Assembly: GCA_964561475.1 (NCBI GenBank)
Contig: CAZLPU010000015.1
Location: 1 to 64,000, forward strand
Length of the DNA: 64,000 bases
From: CAYUYV01 sp964561475
Lineage (GTDB): Bacteria; Pseudomonadota; Alphaproteobacteria; JAJFIK01
Direction: 5' to 3'
Shown: in pieces, positions 26,197-34,833 of the stretch
How positions within the stretch are numbered: the stretch's first letter is position 1
Layout of the letters: every line of letters begins with the position of its first letter
Program-made: the position numbers and the translations under genes
The notes under the pieces: model-generated
Database searches by the model: none
Seen by the model: only the letters and a program-made list of their open reading frames with translations
What the model was told of the DNA's origin: nothing

Positions 26197-26787
26197 ATGT
26201 CTGATCCCGGCGCCCGGATCATGCCGAATGCGACAGCCATGGTTGCCATCCAACCCGAACAGCCCGGCGACGGTGATCCCATCGCCACTCTTCACCACAA
26301 AGCCTTTGGACCCGGACGGTTTGCCCGGGCTGGCTATCTCCTGCGCAACGGCACGCCCCATTGCCGGGATCTCTCCCTCGTGGCAAGGGCCGATGACCGG
26401 CTGGTGGCCTCGATCCGCTTTGCTCCCGTAGTGCTCCGGAGGGATCAGGAGACCATTCCGGCCCTTCTTCTCGGGCCCCTTGCTGTTCAGCCAGAGTGTC
26501 AGGGCAAGGGCTTCGGGGTGGCTTTGCTGAAAGAGGGGCTGGCGCGGGCCGCGGCCAGGGGCCACGGCCTTGTCTTTCTCCTGGGGGAGCAGAGCTACTA
26601 CGCCCGTGCCGGTTTTCTCCCGGCCCGGACGGTCACCATCGCCATCCCCCACGATCCGGACCGTCTTCTATATCTACATCTTTGTACTGATTATATCGGC
26701 CCGCCCTCCGGCGTTCTCAGTTCCTTCCGGCACTGCGGCGCATTGCCCCCGGCCGTTGTAAAACAAAAGCCGCGATATAACCGGTGA
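26197..26787 (+). CDS. GNAT-family N-acetyltransferase (YhbS-like)
   Basis: 196 residues from 26197; in-frame ATGs at 26221 and 26239 are also possible. The acetyl-CoA site is LGPLAVQPECQGKGFGVALL, followed by GHGLVFLLGEQSYYARAGF, typical of the YhbS/COG3153 group. The substrate is unknown. The last about 30 residues are Pro/Arg-rich. It lies 139 bp before the rhodopsin gene in the same orientation. Confidence 0.82.
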   Translation: MSDPGARIMPNATAMVAIQPEQPGDGDPIATLHHKAFGPGRFARAGYLLRNGTPHCRDLSLVARADDRLVASIRFAPVVLRRDQETIPALLLGPLAVQPECQGKGFGVALLKEGLARAAARGHGLVFLLGEQSYYARAGFLPARTVTIAIPHDPDRLLYLHLCTDYIGPPSGVLSSFRHCGALPPAVVKQKPRYNR

Positions 26788-26926
26788 AGCAACCGTAGCA
26801 GAGGCATGGGGTGCGTCATCTGGTCATCAGTAACGGGAGCTTTCCAAGTCATTCTGACGCATACGGCGGATCTCCCGCTCCATGGCCCTAGTTCATGGCC
26901 TGCTGATTTCAAAAAGGGAGGCATCC

Positions 26927-27679
26927 ATGGAACAGCTAACGGCTTTACAATACAGCCTCGTGTTCAACTCAACTTCGTTCGGTATCGCCACCTTCGGGGC
27001 GGCAACCGTGTTCTTCTTCCTGCAGCGGGGGAGTGTCGCACCGGCCTATCGGGCAGCACTGACGATCACCGGTCTGGTAACCCTGATCGCCCTGTATCAC
27101 TACGTCCGCATCCTCGAAAGCTGGACCGGCGCCTATGAACTCTCCGGCGACATGTATGTCGCAACCGGCAAGCCCTTCAACGATGCCTATCGCTACGTGG
27201 ACTGGCTGCTGACCGTGCCGCTTCTGTTGGTGGAACTGATTGCGGTCATGGGGCTTTCCCGGGCCGAAACCTGGCGGAAAGGCACCGTCCTTGGCGCAGC
27301 CGCAGCCCTGATGATCGTGCTGGGCTATCCGGGTGAGATTTCCCAAGATGCGGGTGTGCGTTGGTTCTGGTGGGTCGCCGCCATGATCCCGTTCATCTAT
27401 ATCGTGTACGAACTCGTGATCGGGATCAGCCGGTCCATCAGCGAGCAGCCTGCCGATGCCCGTGGACTGATCAGTTTCGCCCGTTGGATCGTGGTCGTCA
27501 CCTGGTGCTTCTATCCGGTGGTGTTCATCTTCCCGATGATCGGTCTGAGTGGCGCGGATGCAGCAACGGCTGTCCAGGTCGGTTACACCGTCGCCGACGT
27601 TCTCGCCAAAGCCTTCTTCGGCGTGTTCATCTACCTGATCGCCGTGCGGAAGTCCGAAGCAGACGGCTACGCGGCCTGA
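26927..27679 (+). CDS. Type-1 microbial rhodopsin, proton pump (proteorhodopsin/xanthorhodopsin clade)
   Basis: 250 residues and seven TM helices. The helix C motif is D92-T96-E103 (RYVDWLLTVPLLLVE), the DTE signature of proton pumps. His58 pairs with the Asp as in proteorhodopsin; D224 and K228 (VADVLAK) form the counterion and retinal Schiff base. Leu100 at the spectral-tuning position (PR 105) predicts green absorption. LGYPGEI and RWFWW resemble xanthorhodopsin relatives, but W149 stands where the carotenoid-binding members have Gly, so an antenna is unlikely. GGGAGG lies six bases before the chosen ATG. The retinal-forming blh gene follows. Confidence 0.95.
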   Translation: MEQLTALQYSLVFNSTSFGIATFGAATVFFFLQRGSVAPAYRAALTITGLVTLIALYHYVRILESWTGAYELSGDMYVATGKPFNDAYRYVDWLLTVPLLLVELIAVMGLSRAETWRKGTVLGAAAALMIVLGYPGEISQDAGVRWFWWVAAMIPFIYIVYELVIGISRSISEQPADARGLISFARWIVVVTWCFYPVVFIFPMIGLSGADAATAVQVGYTVADVLAKAFFGVFIYLIAVRKSEADGYAA

Positions 27680-27695
27680 TCGCTCACTTTGTCCC

Positions 27696-27721
27696 GGGGC
27701 GGGGTGTGTGCACCCCGCCCC
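27696..27721 (+). terminator. GC-rich hairpin after the rhodopsin gene
   Basis: A perfect 11-bp stem (ggggcggggtg / caccccgcccc) closes a tgtg loop 16 bases after the rhodopsin stop. No T-run follows, so it may be a transcript-stabilising or attenuating hairpin that lowers blh expression relative to rhodopsin. Confidence 0.65.
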
Positions 27722-27735
27722 AGGATGCAATCTTC

Positions 27736-27770
27736 CGGGCGGGCGGGCCTTTTTAAGGCACGTCCGCCCG
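27736..27770 (+). promoter_or_regulatory. Second, compound hairpin before blh
   Basis: The outer arms cgggcgg (27736-27742) and ccgcccg (27764-27770) pair. Inside is another stem, gcctt / aaggc (27747-27751 and 27755-27759), with a ttt loop. It lies 27 bases before the blh start and, with the hairpin upstream, makes a two-stem element between the two genes. Confidence 0.55.
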
Positions 27771-27797
27771 CATTGTTTCCCCGCCCAGGAGCCCGGT

Positions 27798-28766
27798 ATG
27801 GTGCACACTCACACATCGTGGGGTCTCATTCCCTTTCATGCTTCCGGTTTGGGAAGTATTGCCGGGATCGTCGGGTTAGCGGCCGCCATCCTTTATGGGG
27901 TAAGCGGATATGATCTCTCCCTGCACCACCAGCTCTTGATCGCCATGCCCTTGATCGGCCTTGTCGGTCTGCCCCATGGCGGCATGGACATGGCCGTTGG
28001 TCACTGCCTGTTGCGCAAACGCTGGGGGCCGTCCTGGTACGTACCGTTTACCCTCCTTTACCTCTGCGCGGGCGCTGTGATGTTCATGGCGTGGCTGGTC
28101 GAACCGGTCCTGGCGCTCGGGCTTTTTCTCACGGTTTCCCTTTTTCATTTCGGTCAGGAGGACGCGTCAGCCCACGATGCGGGCGCTGATCCCATGCTCA
28201 TACTGGCTTTCGGCGCGGCACCTTTCGGGACAGCGCTGGCTGCCTCCCCTGAGGATGTCACCGTGCTGTTCAACGCCCTCATTGCCCACGGGGCCGGGAG
28301 GTCGGACACGGGACTCTTACGGATCGGGATGTTGGAACCGGAAATGGTTCAGGCCGCAGGTCTTACGCTCGTCGCCCTGGTGCCTCTCGCGCTGCTCTTG
28401 CGGTTGCGCCACACGGGCCTTGCACGGATCGTTCTGGAGTTGACCTGCACCATGGCCTTGTTCCTGGTGCTGCCCGCCCTTCTGGCGTTTTCCGTCTATT
28501 TTTCATTCATCCATGCCCCGCGCCACATGATCGCGACGGAGCACTGGGTCCGCGCCCGGGGCATGACCGGCAGACGCAGCCTCTATGGCCTGACGGCAGG
28601 AGCAGCGATCGCTGCTTTGACGGGGGCATGCCTCGTGTTTCTGGTGGGACAGTCGGAGTTGGGTTTATTCGAATCCCCGCAACAGGCCTTCACCATGATC
28701 ATCTTCATCGGGCTAAGCGTGCTGACCGCGCCCCATGTGCTTTTGAAACATTTTACCGGCCACTGA
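27798..28766 (+). CDS. blh: Brp/Blh beta-carotene 15,15'-dioxygenase
   Basis: 322 residues, multi-pass membrane enzyme cleaving beta-carotene to two retinals. Conserved His motifs: GLPHGGMDMAVGH, LFHFGQED, FIHAPRHMIATEHW and APHVLL. AGGAG lies seven bases before the ATG at 27798. It follows the rhodopsin gene after 118 bp holding two hairpins and supplies its chromophore. Carotenoid genes (crtE, B, I, Y) are not in the window. Confidence 0.93.
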   Translation: MVHTHTSWGLIPFHASGLGSIAGIVGLAAAILYGVSGYDLSLHHQLLIAMPLIGLVGLPHGGMDMAVGHCLLRKRWGPSWYVPFTLLYLCAGAVMFMAWLVEPVLALGLFLTVSLFHFGQEDASAHDAGADPMLILAFGAAPFGTALAASPEDVTVLFNALIAHGAGRSDTGLLRIGMLEPEMVQAAGLTLVALVPLALLLRLRHTGLARIVLELTCTMALFLVLPALLAFSVYFSFIHAPRHMIATEHWVRARGMTGRRSLYGLTAGAAIAALTGACLVFLVGQSELGLFESPQQAFTMIIFIGLSVLTAPHVLLKHFTGH

Positions 28767-28781
28767 CGGCGCGGATCCATT

Positions 28782-30929
28782 TCACCGCGCTTCCCACCGC
28801 CAGGCAAAGATCAGCAGGCCGAGCAGCATGGCGACCAGCAGGGCAGGGGGCGCAAGGGGCACGTCCCGGCTGGATCGCACTTCAAAACGCTGGTGGTCCA
28901 CAAGGCCGAGCCAGCCCTGGCCCGCGGTCTCACGTCCCACCCGCACCCGCCGGATACCCGGCAGATTGACCGCCTCGGGGCCGTTTTCCGCAGCCCAGAA
29001 CACCCCGCCTCCCGTACCCGCTTCCACAGGTTTAAGGGGCACTGAACTAGGGCGCACATCGGCAAATTCCCGGCTGTTCAGGGGGCCGACGGCGGCAACC
29101 GCGGTCAAGGTGCCGCTTTGCAGCCGGAACAGGCCGATTTCATCGGTCTCCAGACGGCCGCGCCAGATCCCCGGCCCGTCCGATTCCAGAGCAACCTCGA
29201 TTTCATTTCCATCCGGGGTGGTCACAAGGACCGGTCCAACGGTTTCTTCCATGGACCGGCGGGTGATCTCGATGGCCCGGCCCCGGCTGGTGGCCCGCAG
29301 GACCTCTTCTTCGAGTTCCGGTTCCCGCATCAGCCAGTGGGCGGCCCGGCGCAACAATTCCTGCTGAGGCCCGCCCCCTTCAAAGCCCCGGGACCAGAGC
29401 CAGATGTGATCGGACAGCAGAAGGGCAATGCGGCCCTCGCCGGTTCGGTCCAGAACCATCAGCGGGCGCTCTCCCGGACCGGTCATCACCACGGTGCCCC
29501 GCTTGACCTCGGCATCGATGAGCCGGAACCACCGGCCCCATTGCGGTTCCGCCGTATCCGGAGTGTCTTCCTCGCTCACCGCCTGGGCGTCCCCGGTTTG
29601 GGCATCCCCCGTCTGGCCTTGCTGGCCGGGTTCGGCAAGATCCGCGGTCACCGGATGACGGGCCCCCGCCGTGGTCACACCCGGCTTATAGGGTTCCTCG
29701 ATCACCTCCCCCGTCGGCACGGCGGGCAGCACAGCGGAAAGACCCGACTGGTAGATGCTGGCATTGGTGGCAAAGGCCGGACCGGTGGCCACCAGGAGCG
29801 CGCCGCCCTGTTCCACATAGCGGGCGACATTGCTGAGATAGGCAAGCTGAAGCACACCCCGGCGCTTGAAACGGTCGAAAATCACCAGGTCGAATTCGTT
29901 GAGTTTTTCCGCGAACAGTTCCTGGGTGGGAAACTCGATCAGGGCCAGTTCGTCCTGGGACGTATAATCCTGCTTGTCCGGCGAACGCAGAATGGTGAAG
30001 TGGATCAGGTCGACCGCCGGGTCTGATTTCAGCAGATCCCGCCAGGTGCGCTGGCCCATATGGGGCTCGCCGGACACCAGCAGCACTTTCAGACGGTCCC
30101 GGACACCGCTGATGGCCAGGGCCATCCGGTTGTTGAGCATGGTCAACTCTTCCGGACCCGCGTCCACGCTCAATTCCAGCACATTGCTGCCCGAATGGTT
30201 GATGCCCAGGTTGAGATCCACCGGCTCCCCCACGGGGATGGGGCGGGCACCGAGCTCCTGCCCGTCGAGGCGTCCGGACAAGGTGGCGGTGGCCGGGCCC
30301 GCGCCCGGTTCCGACCCCAGATCATCGACACGGACCCGCACAGTCACGGTCTTGCCCACAATGCCGAAGGCGGGGGCAGTCAGCACCGTGAGTTTCCGGT
30401 CTCCTACATCCCGTGCGCCGGTCAGCAGGCTGTGGACCGGCGCAGGGAACCCCGCCGGGCGGCCGCTTTCCGGCACGTCGTGGATCTGGCCGTCGGTAAT
30501 CAGAATGGCCCCGGCGAGCCTGTCCGCGGGCAGATCCGCCGCCGCCGTCTGAAGGGCCGAGAACAGATAGGTGCCCTCGTCGTCCTCGCTCCCGGTCCGG
30601 ATGATCCGCAGCTCCAGGCCTTCCATGCGGGCGACCCGCTCCTGAAGGGCTTCCAGAATGGCGTCAGCCTCTTCTTTTCGGTCGCCGATATCCTGGCTGC
30701 GGCTTTCGTCCACCACCACCGTGAGCACATCGGGAATGGGCGCCCGGTCTTCTTCGCGCAGGACCGGATTCATCAGAACAAGGATCAGGCCCGCCAGAAA
30801 CGGCGTGCGCAGCCACATGCCCCGGGCCTTCAGGATCAGGCCCGCAAGAACAAGAACCACCACAGCGGCCATGGCTCCGATCAGCAGGGGAAAGGGCAGG
30901 AGAGGGGCGAATTGCAGATCCCAGGTCAT
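28782..30929 (-). CDS. Membrane-anchored VWA-like/class I glutamine amidotransferase-like protein
   Basis: 715 residues, last gene of the MoxR operon. Two N-terminal TM segments (about 13-55), a degenerate von Willebrand A-like region (LTVVVDESRSQDIG, GAILITDGQ), a beta-sandwich part and an amidotransferase-like fold (FDLVIFDRFKRRG, YVEQGGALLVATG). A further TM segment ends the protein (LLVAMLLGLLIFAW). A Gly/Gln/Ala/Asp repeat (QTGDAQTGDAQ) lies in a loop. Its ATG overlaps the stop of the DUF4159 gene (ATGA). Function probably lies in envelope stress or complex assembly with MoxR, by analogy with Bat systems. Confidence 0.8.
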   Translation of the reverse strand: MTWDLQFAPLLPFPLLIGAMAAVVVLVLAGLILKARGMWLRTPFLAGLILVLMNPVLREEDRAPIPDVLTVVVDESRSQDIGDRKEEADAILEALQERVARMEGLELRIIRTGSEDDEGTYLFSALQTAAADLPADRLAGAILITDGQIHDVPESGRPAGFPAPVHSLLTGARDVGDRKLTVLTAPAFGIVGKTVTVRVRVDDLGSEPGAGPATATLSGRLDGQELGARPIPVGEPVDLNLGINHSGSNVLELSVDAGPEELTMLNNRMALAISGVRDRLKVLLVSGEPHMGQRTWRDLLKSDPAVDLIHFTILRSPDKQDYTSQDELALIEFPTQELFAEKLNEFDLVIFDRFKRRGVLQLAYLSNVARYVEQGGALLVATGPAFATNASIYQSGLSAVLPAVPTGEVIEEPYKPGVTTAGARHPVTADLAEPGQQGQTGDAQTGDAQAVSEEDTPDTAEPQWGRWFRLIDAEVKRGTVVMTGPGERPLMVLDRTGEGRIALLLSDHIWLWSRGFEGGGPQQELLRRAAHWLMREPELEEEVLRATSRGRAIEITRRSMEETVGPVLVTTPDGNEIEVALESDGPGIWRGRLETDEIGLFRLQSGTLTAVAAVGPLNSREFADVRPSSVPLKPVEAGTGGGVFWAAENGPEAVNLPGIRRVRVGRETAGQGWLGLVDHQRFEVRSSRDVPLAPPALLVAMLLGLLIFAWRWEAR

Positions 30930-33775
30930 TGTCCCAACCGCTCCAGAATGGCCGGCACATGGACCTGATCGGCCTTGTAGTTGCCGCTCAACGTGTACAT
31001 CACAAGATTGACCCCGAACCGGTAGGCCAGTTCCCTCTGGCGCTCACCGCCGGGCACCGGGGCCACGACGGCGGCCCCGCGCGGCCCCCTGGCCCAGGCC
31101 GAGGCCCAGTCATTGGCGCCGATGATAATGGGTGAGACCCCATCATGGCGGCTGGGGGTTGTGGCAATGGGATTGTCCGCCCCGCCCTCGGTGCCCGGCG
31201 GCGGAGCCTGCACCCAGACTTCGCCGCCCGCATAGCGACCAGGAAATTCCGTAAGAAGATAAAAAGCCTTGCCCAGCACATGGCCGTCGGGGACCGGGAC
31301 CAGGGGGGGAATGTCCAGGTCCTGCACAAGAGCGCGCAGGGCGCCCTGGGCCGTGTCCAGGCCCGTGGCATCAAGACCGCCCACCGCGCTGCCATGGTCG
31401 GCGGTGTCGAATAGGATTGTCCCGCCGTTCTTCATGTAGGTGTCGATGGCCCGCAGACCCTCCGGAGACAGAGTGCCCTGGCCCGGCGTCACCCGCCAGT
31501 AGATCAGGGGATAGAAAACCAGAGGATCCCGGCCCGGCTCCACGCCCACGGGCGGGCCGGACTCGAAGGCCGTGCGCGCGGCGATCACCTGGCCCAGCCC
31601 CTCCAGACCCTGGCGGGACATGGCATCCGAGGCCGCGTCCCCGGTCTCCACATAGGCGAGATGGGTCACCCGCGTGGCCGCCAGAGCGCGGCTGTCTTGA
31701 GCTGCGCTATCGCCGTTGCCCTGAGCCAGCGCATGGGTCGGCGCCAGAACGGTGCCTGCGGTGCCCGCGGTCAGTGCAAACAGGATCATAGCGGCCCCAG
31801 CCTCGCCGGACCGGCGCAAGAGCCGGTTCAGCCCGCCGGTCTGACCGGTCAGGGCCAGGGAAGCCACAAGGTCGATCAGTCCAAGGATGAACGCCGCGAT
31901 CAGGGCCGCTGCCCGCAGATCCAGGGACGAAGCCCCCTCATAGCGTCCGGTGGCGATGTCGCCCTCAAGCCCGCCCATGACCCGGTAGGCGGGCTCCTCC
32001 GGCGCGACATTGTAAGCGATTTCCCCCCCTTCCCGGCCGTAGAGCCCAGGCTGGCGGCGTCCGTCCGGCGCCCGGTTCAGGTCTTCCGCCCGCAGGGCCA
32101 GGACCGCAGCCGGGGGCTGGCCCAGGGCGCCCAGGCCGTCAAGGGTGCGCACCGGCGCATAGGGACCCGTGAAACCGGATGATCCCTGGGCGGCGGGCAT
32201 GCCCGGCGAAAGGGCAATCAGACGGCGGAGCATCTCCACATAAAGCCCCGACAGGGGCAGGGTGGACCAATCCTGGTTGGCGGTGACGTGGATCAGGATC
32301 ATCCAGCCCCGGCCGGTTCGGTCGGCAGTGACCAGGGGGGTGCCGTCTTCCAGCCGCGCCCAGGTGCGGGCATCGAGATCCGGCGAGGGCTCCGCCAGCA
32401 CCTGGCGCTCGATGATCACTTCCTCGCTGACCGGCAGACCGGCAAACGGACTGTCATCCTCGAAGGGCGCAAGTCCCTTGGGCGTCTCCCAGGACAGGGT
32501 ACCCCCCAGGGCCCGCCCGCCCCGGCGGATGGTGACCGGGAGAAGATCGTCGCTGCGCCGGGCAAGGCGGGGGCCTGCAAACCGGATCAGCACGCCCCCT
32601 TCATCCACCCATTCGCCCACCCGGTCCCGGTCCGGGCCGACAATCTGACCCACATCCGAGAGGATCAGCACACTGAGACCGCTGTCCAGGAGGGTGCCCA
32701 GTTCGCCTTCCCGCAGGTCGGCATAGGGCACCAGCGCCCGGCGCAGATAGTACAGGTCAGACAGAAGGGGACGGGCGGAGGTGGTTCCGTCGCCGGAGAC
32801 CACGCCCGTGGGTTTGCGCCGCCAGTTGCCATCCAGCAGGAACACCCCGCCCGCGGACCGGTCCGCAGGCCCAAGCGCGAACCGGGCGGCCCGGTTGCGG
32901 ACTTCAAGGGGCAGGTCCCATTCCGCAAGCGTGCGGGTCTCGTCGGCCTCAAACCGGAAGGAGGCATTGCCCAGGACCCGTCCGTCAGTCCCCAGAAGAG
33001 CGGCCTCCCCCTGACGGGCACTGCCCTGGCTGCCCCTCGGGCGCAGAACGGGGATGGTGATCCGGTTGCCTTCCGTTTCCGGCCGATTGAAGGCAAGGGC
33101 CAGACGGTCATTCGGTTCGCTCAGCACCGTGACGGCCCCCAGATTGGCCAGGGCCCGGCCGAAATCTCGGGCCGCTCCGTAAGTCAGTCCATCGGACAGC
33201 CAGGCCACGGCCCGGGTACCGGTGACCCCGGGCAGGGTCCGCTTGAGGGCATCCAGCCGGTCCACCAGGGCCGCCCGGTCCGGGGCATAGGGCTGGGGTT
33301 TCAGATTGGCCGCCTGGGTCCGGGCATCCCGGGCGGTGAGCACATCGAGGGTCGGCGGCGTTGCGGTGGCCGTGGGGATCAGCACCACGGGCCGGTTTTC
33401 CCGTTCCGCCTCATCCAGAAATCCGTTCAGGGTTTCCATCCGCTTGGGCCAGCCCGGGGCCGCCGCCCAGCCGTTGTCCACCACCAGCACCAGGGCTCCG
33501 GTGCCCGGGGTCCGGTCCGCCGCGTTCCACAAGGGTCCGGCCAGAGCGGCAATCACCAGGGCTGCAAGCAGCAGGCGCAGGGCCATCAGCCACCAGGGCA
33601 TGCGGGCAGGCGTTTCCTCTTCGCTCGCCAGACCCAGGAGCAGGCGCAGGGCGGGAAAGCGCACCACCCGGGGTGCCGGCGGGGATACCCGCAGCAGCCA
33701 CCACAGGACCGGCAGGGCCAGAAGTCCCAGCAGGATCGCCGGCGTCATGAAGCTCAGGGCTCCGATCGTCAGCAT
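30926..33775 (-). CDS. BatA/DUF4159 membrane protein
   Basis: 949 residues. An N-terminal BatA segment (TPAILLGLLALPVLWWLLRVSPPAPR) with a second TM helix (near 60-80), a long periplasmic VWA-like and GATase-like middle, TM helices around 635-700, and a C-terminal DUF4159 domain (VTHLAYVETGD, DPLVFYPLIYWRV, GGTILFDTAD, YRFGVNLVMYTLSGNYKADQ). The start at 33775 is set by the family N-terminus. It is cotranscribed with moxR and DUF58 genes; this four-gene order is common in Alphaproteobacteria. Confidence 0.88.
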   Translation of the reverse strand: MLTIGALSFMTPAILLGLLALPVLWWLLRVSPPAPRVVRFPALRLLLGLASEEETPARMPWWLMALRLLLAALVIAALAGPLWNAADRTPGTGALVLVVDNGWAAAPGWPKRMETLNGFLDEAERENRPVVLIPTATATPPTLDVLTARDARTQAANLKPQPYAPDRAALVDRLDALKRTLPGVTGTRAVAWLSDGLTYGAARDFGRALANLGAVTVLSEPNDRLALAFNRPETEGNRITIPVLRPRGSQGSARQGEAALLGTDGRVLGNASFRFEADETRTLAEWDLPLEVRNRAARFALGPADRSAGGVFLLDGNWRRKPTGVVSGDGTTSARPLLSDLYYLRRALVPYADLREGELGTLLDSGLSVLILSDVGQIVGPDRDRVGEWVDEGGVLIRFAGPRLARRSDDLLPVTIRRGGRALGGTLSWETPKGLAPFEDDSPFAGLPVSEEVIIERQVLAEPSPDLDARTWARLEDGTPLVTADRTGRGWMILIHVTANQDWSTLPLSGLYVEMLRRLIALSPGMPAAQGSSGFTGPYAPVRTLDGLGALGQPPAAVLALRAEDLNRAPDGRRQPGLYGREGGEIAYNVAPEEPAYRVMGGLEGDIATGRYEGASSLDLRAAALIAAFILGLIDLVASLALTGQTGGLNRLLRRSGEAGAAMILFALTAGTAGTVLAPTHALAQGNGDSAAQDSRALAATRVTHLAYVETGDAASDAMSRQGLEGLGQVIAARTAFESGPPVGVEPGRDPLVFYPLIYWRVTPGQGTLSPEGLRAIDTYMKNGGTILFDTADHGSAVGGLDATGLDTAQGALRALVQDLDIPPLVPVPDGHVLGKAFYLLTEFPGRYAGGEVWVQAPPPGTEGGADNPIATTPSRHDGVSPIIIGANDWASAWARGPRGAAVVAPVPGGERQRELAYRFGVNLVMYTLSGNYKADQVHVPAILERLGQ

Positions 33776-33880
33776 GGCGGCATAATCCCCCGTCGTCCTT
33801 TCAGTGTGCGATGGTTCAGGTTGTGATGGGTCCACTGGCGCCGGTCTGGGTCAGGCCTGTCCAGATCAAACCAGGCCCGG

Positions 33881-34816
33881 TCAGAACCCGCGCCGGTAGC
33901 GTTTGCCCGCCACCAGATCATGAAGAGCGGCCAGAACCGAGTGGATGGTTCGGTCCGTGCGGTGGGTGGTCAAGGTCCAGCCGCTGCGCCGGGCCGCCGT
34001 CTGGATCGCAGCCCGGTGACGGGCCAGGGCACGGGCATAATCCTCCCGCAGACTTTCCGCGCGCCCGACCGTAAGACTGGCGGCCTCTTCCAGGTCTTCA
34101 AACTGCGCCCGGCCGGTGAAGGGCAGATCCTCCTCCGCCGGATCCAGCACATGCACCAGATGCCCTTTGGTGCCCGCCCCACTCAGTTGGCGGATCCGGT
34201 GGGCGATTGTTCCCGTTTCCATCAGGAAATCACTGACCAGGACAATCCGCGCCGACCGGGACTGCCCAAGACCCTGGGGGATCATCCCCAAATCAAGGGA
34301 TGGCGGCGTTGTCAGGTGTTCCGCAAGCTGACGCAGCGCCCCACGGCCATTTCCAGGACGCACGGTTCCGTCCAGGCTGCCGACCCGTTCACCACCCCGG
34401 GCCAGCAGAACAGCCAAAGCCATGGCGATCAGGGCCGCCCTGTCCGCCTTGGTGGGCAGGCCATCACCGCTCGCATAATCCATGGAAGGGGACCCGTCCG
34501 CCCACAAATAGACCGTATGGGCCGCTTCCCATTCGGTTTCCCGCACGTAAAGCTTGTCGGTCCGGGCGGACTGGCGCCAGTCGATGGACGCGGCCGGATC
34601 ACCTTCCCCATAGCGCCGGTACTGCCAGAACGTCTCGCCGGGACCCTTCGCCTTGCGTCCATGGACACCGGGCGCCAGGGTTCTTGCCACCTGCTCCGCC
34701 TCCACCAGAAGAGGCGGCAGGGAGAGGGCGGTCTGTTCCCCTTCATCCCGGAGCAGGGCCTGGGGGTTTGCATGTCCGCGATTGACCGGCGCGGCGTTCC
34801 GGAAACGTCCTGTCAT
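33881..34816 (-). CDS. DUF58 domain protein of MoxR operon
   Basis: 311 residues, soluble. Shows the DUF58 core GPGETFWQYRRYGEGDPAASIDWRQSARTDKLYVRETEWE, followed by a VWA-type fold (TVYLWADGSPSMDY). Such proteins act with MoxR ATPases, probably in protein complex maturation or cell-envelope functions. It starts 18 bp after the moxR stop. Confidence 0.92.
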   Translation of the reverse strand: MTGRFRNAAPVNRGHANPQALLRDEGEQTALSLPPLLVEAEQVARTLAPGVHGRKAKGPGETFWQYRRYGEGDPAASIDWRQSARTDKLYVRETEWEAAHTVYLWADGSPSMDYASGDGLPTKADRAALIAMALAVLLARGGERVGSLDGTVRPGNGRGALRQLAEHLTTPPSLDLGMIPQGLGQSRSARIVLVSDFLMETGTIAHRIRQLSGAGTKGHLVHVLDPAEEDLPFTGRAQFEDLEEAASLTVGRAESLREDYARALARHRAAIQTAARRSGWTLTTHRTDRTIHSVLAALHDLVAGKRYRRGF

Positions 34817-34833
34817 GGTGCCGGTCCCGTGCT

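Noticed and set aside
32288..33826. Plus-strand open frame of 512 codons
   Set aside because: It is antisense to the BatA/DUF4159 gene and has a Gly/Gln/Pro-rich composition without any motif.
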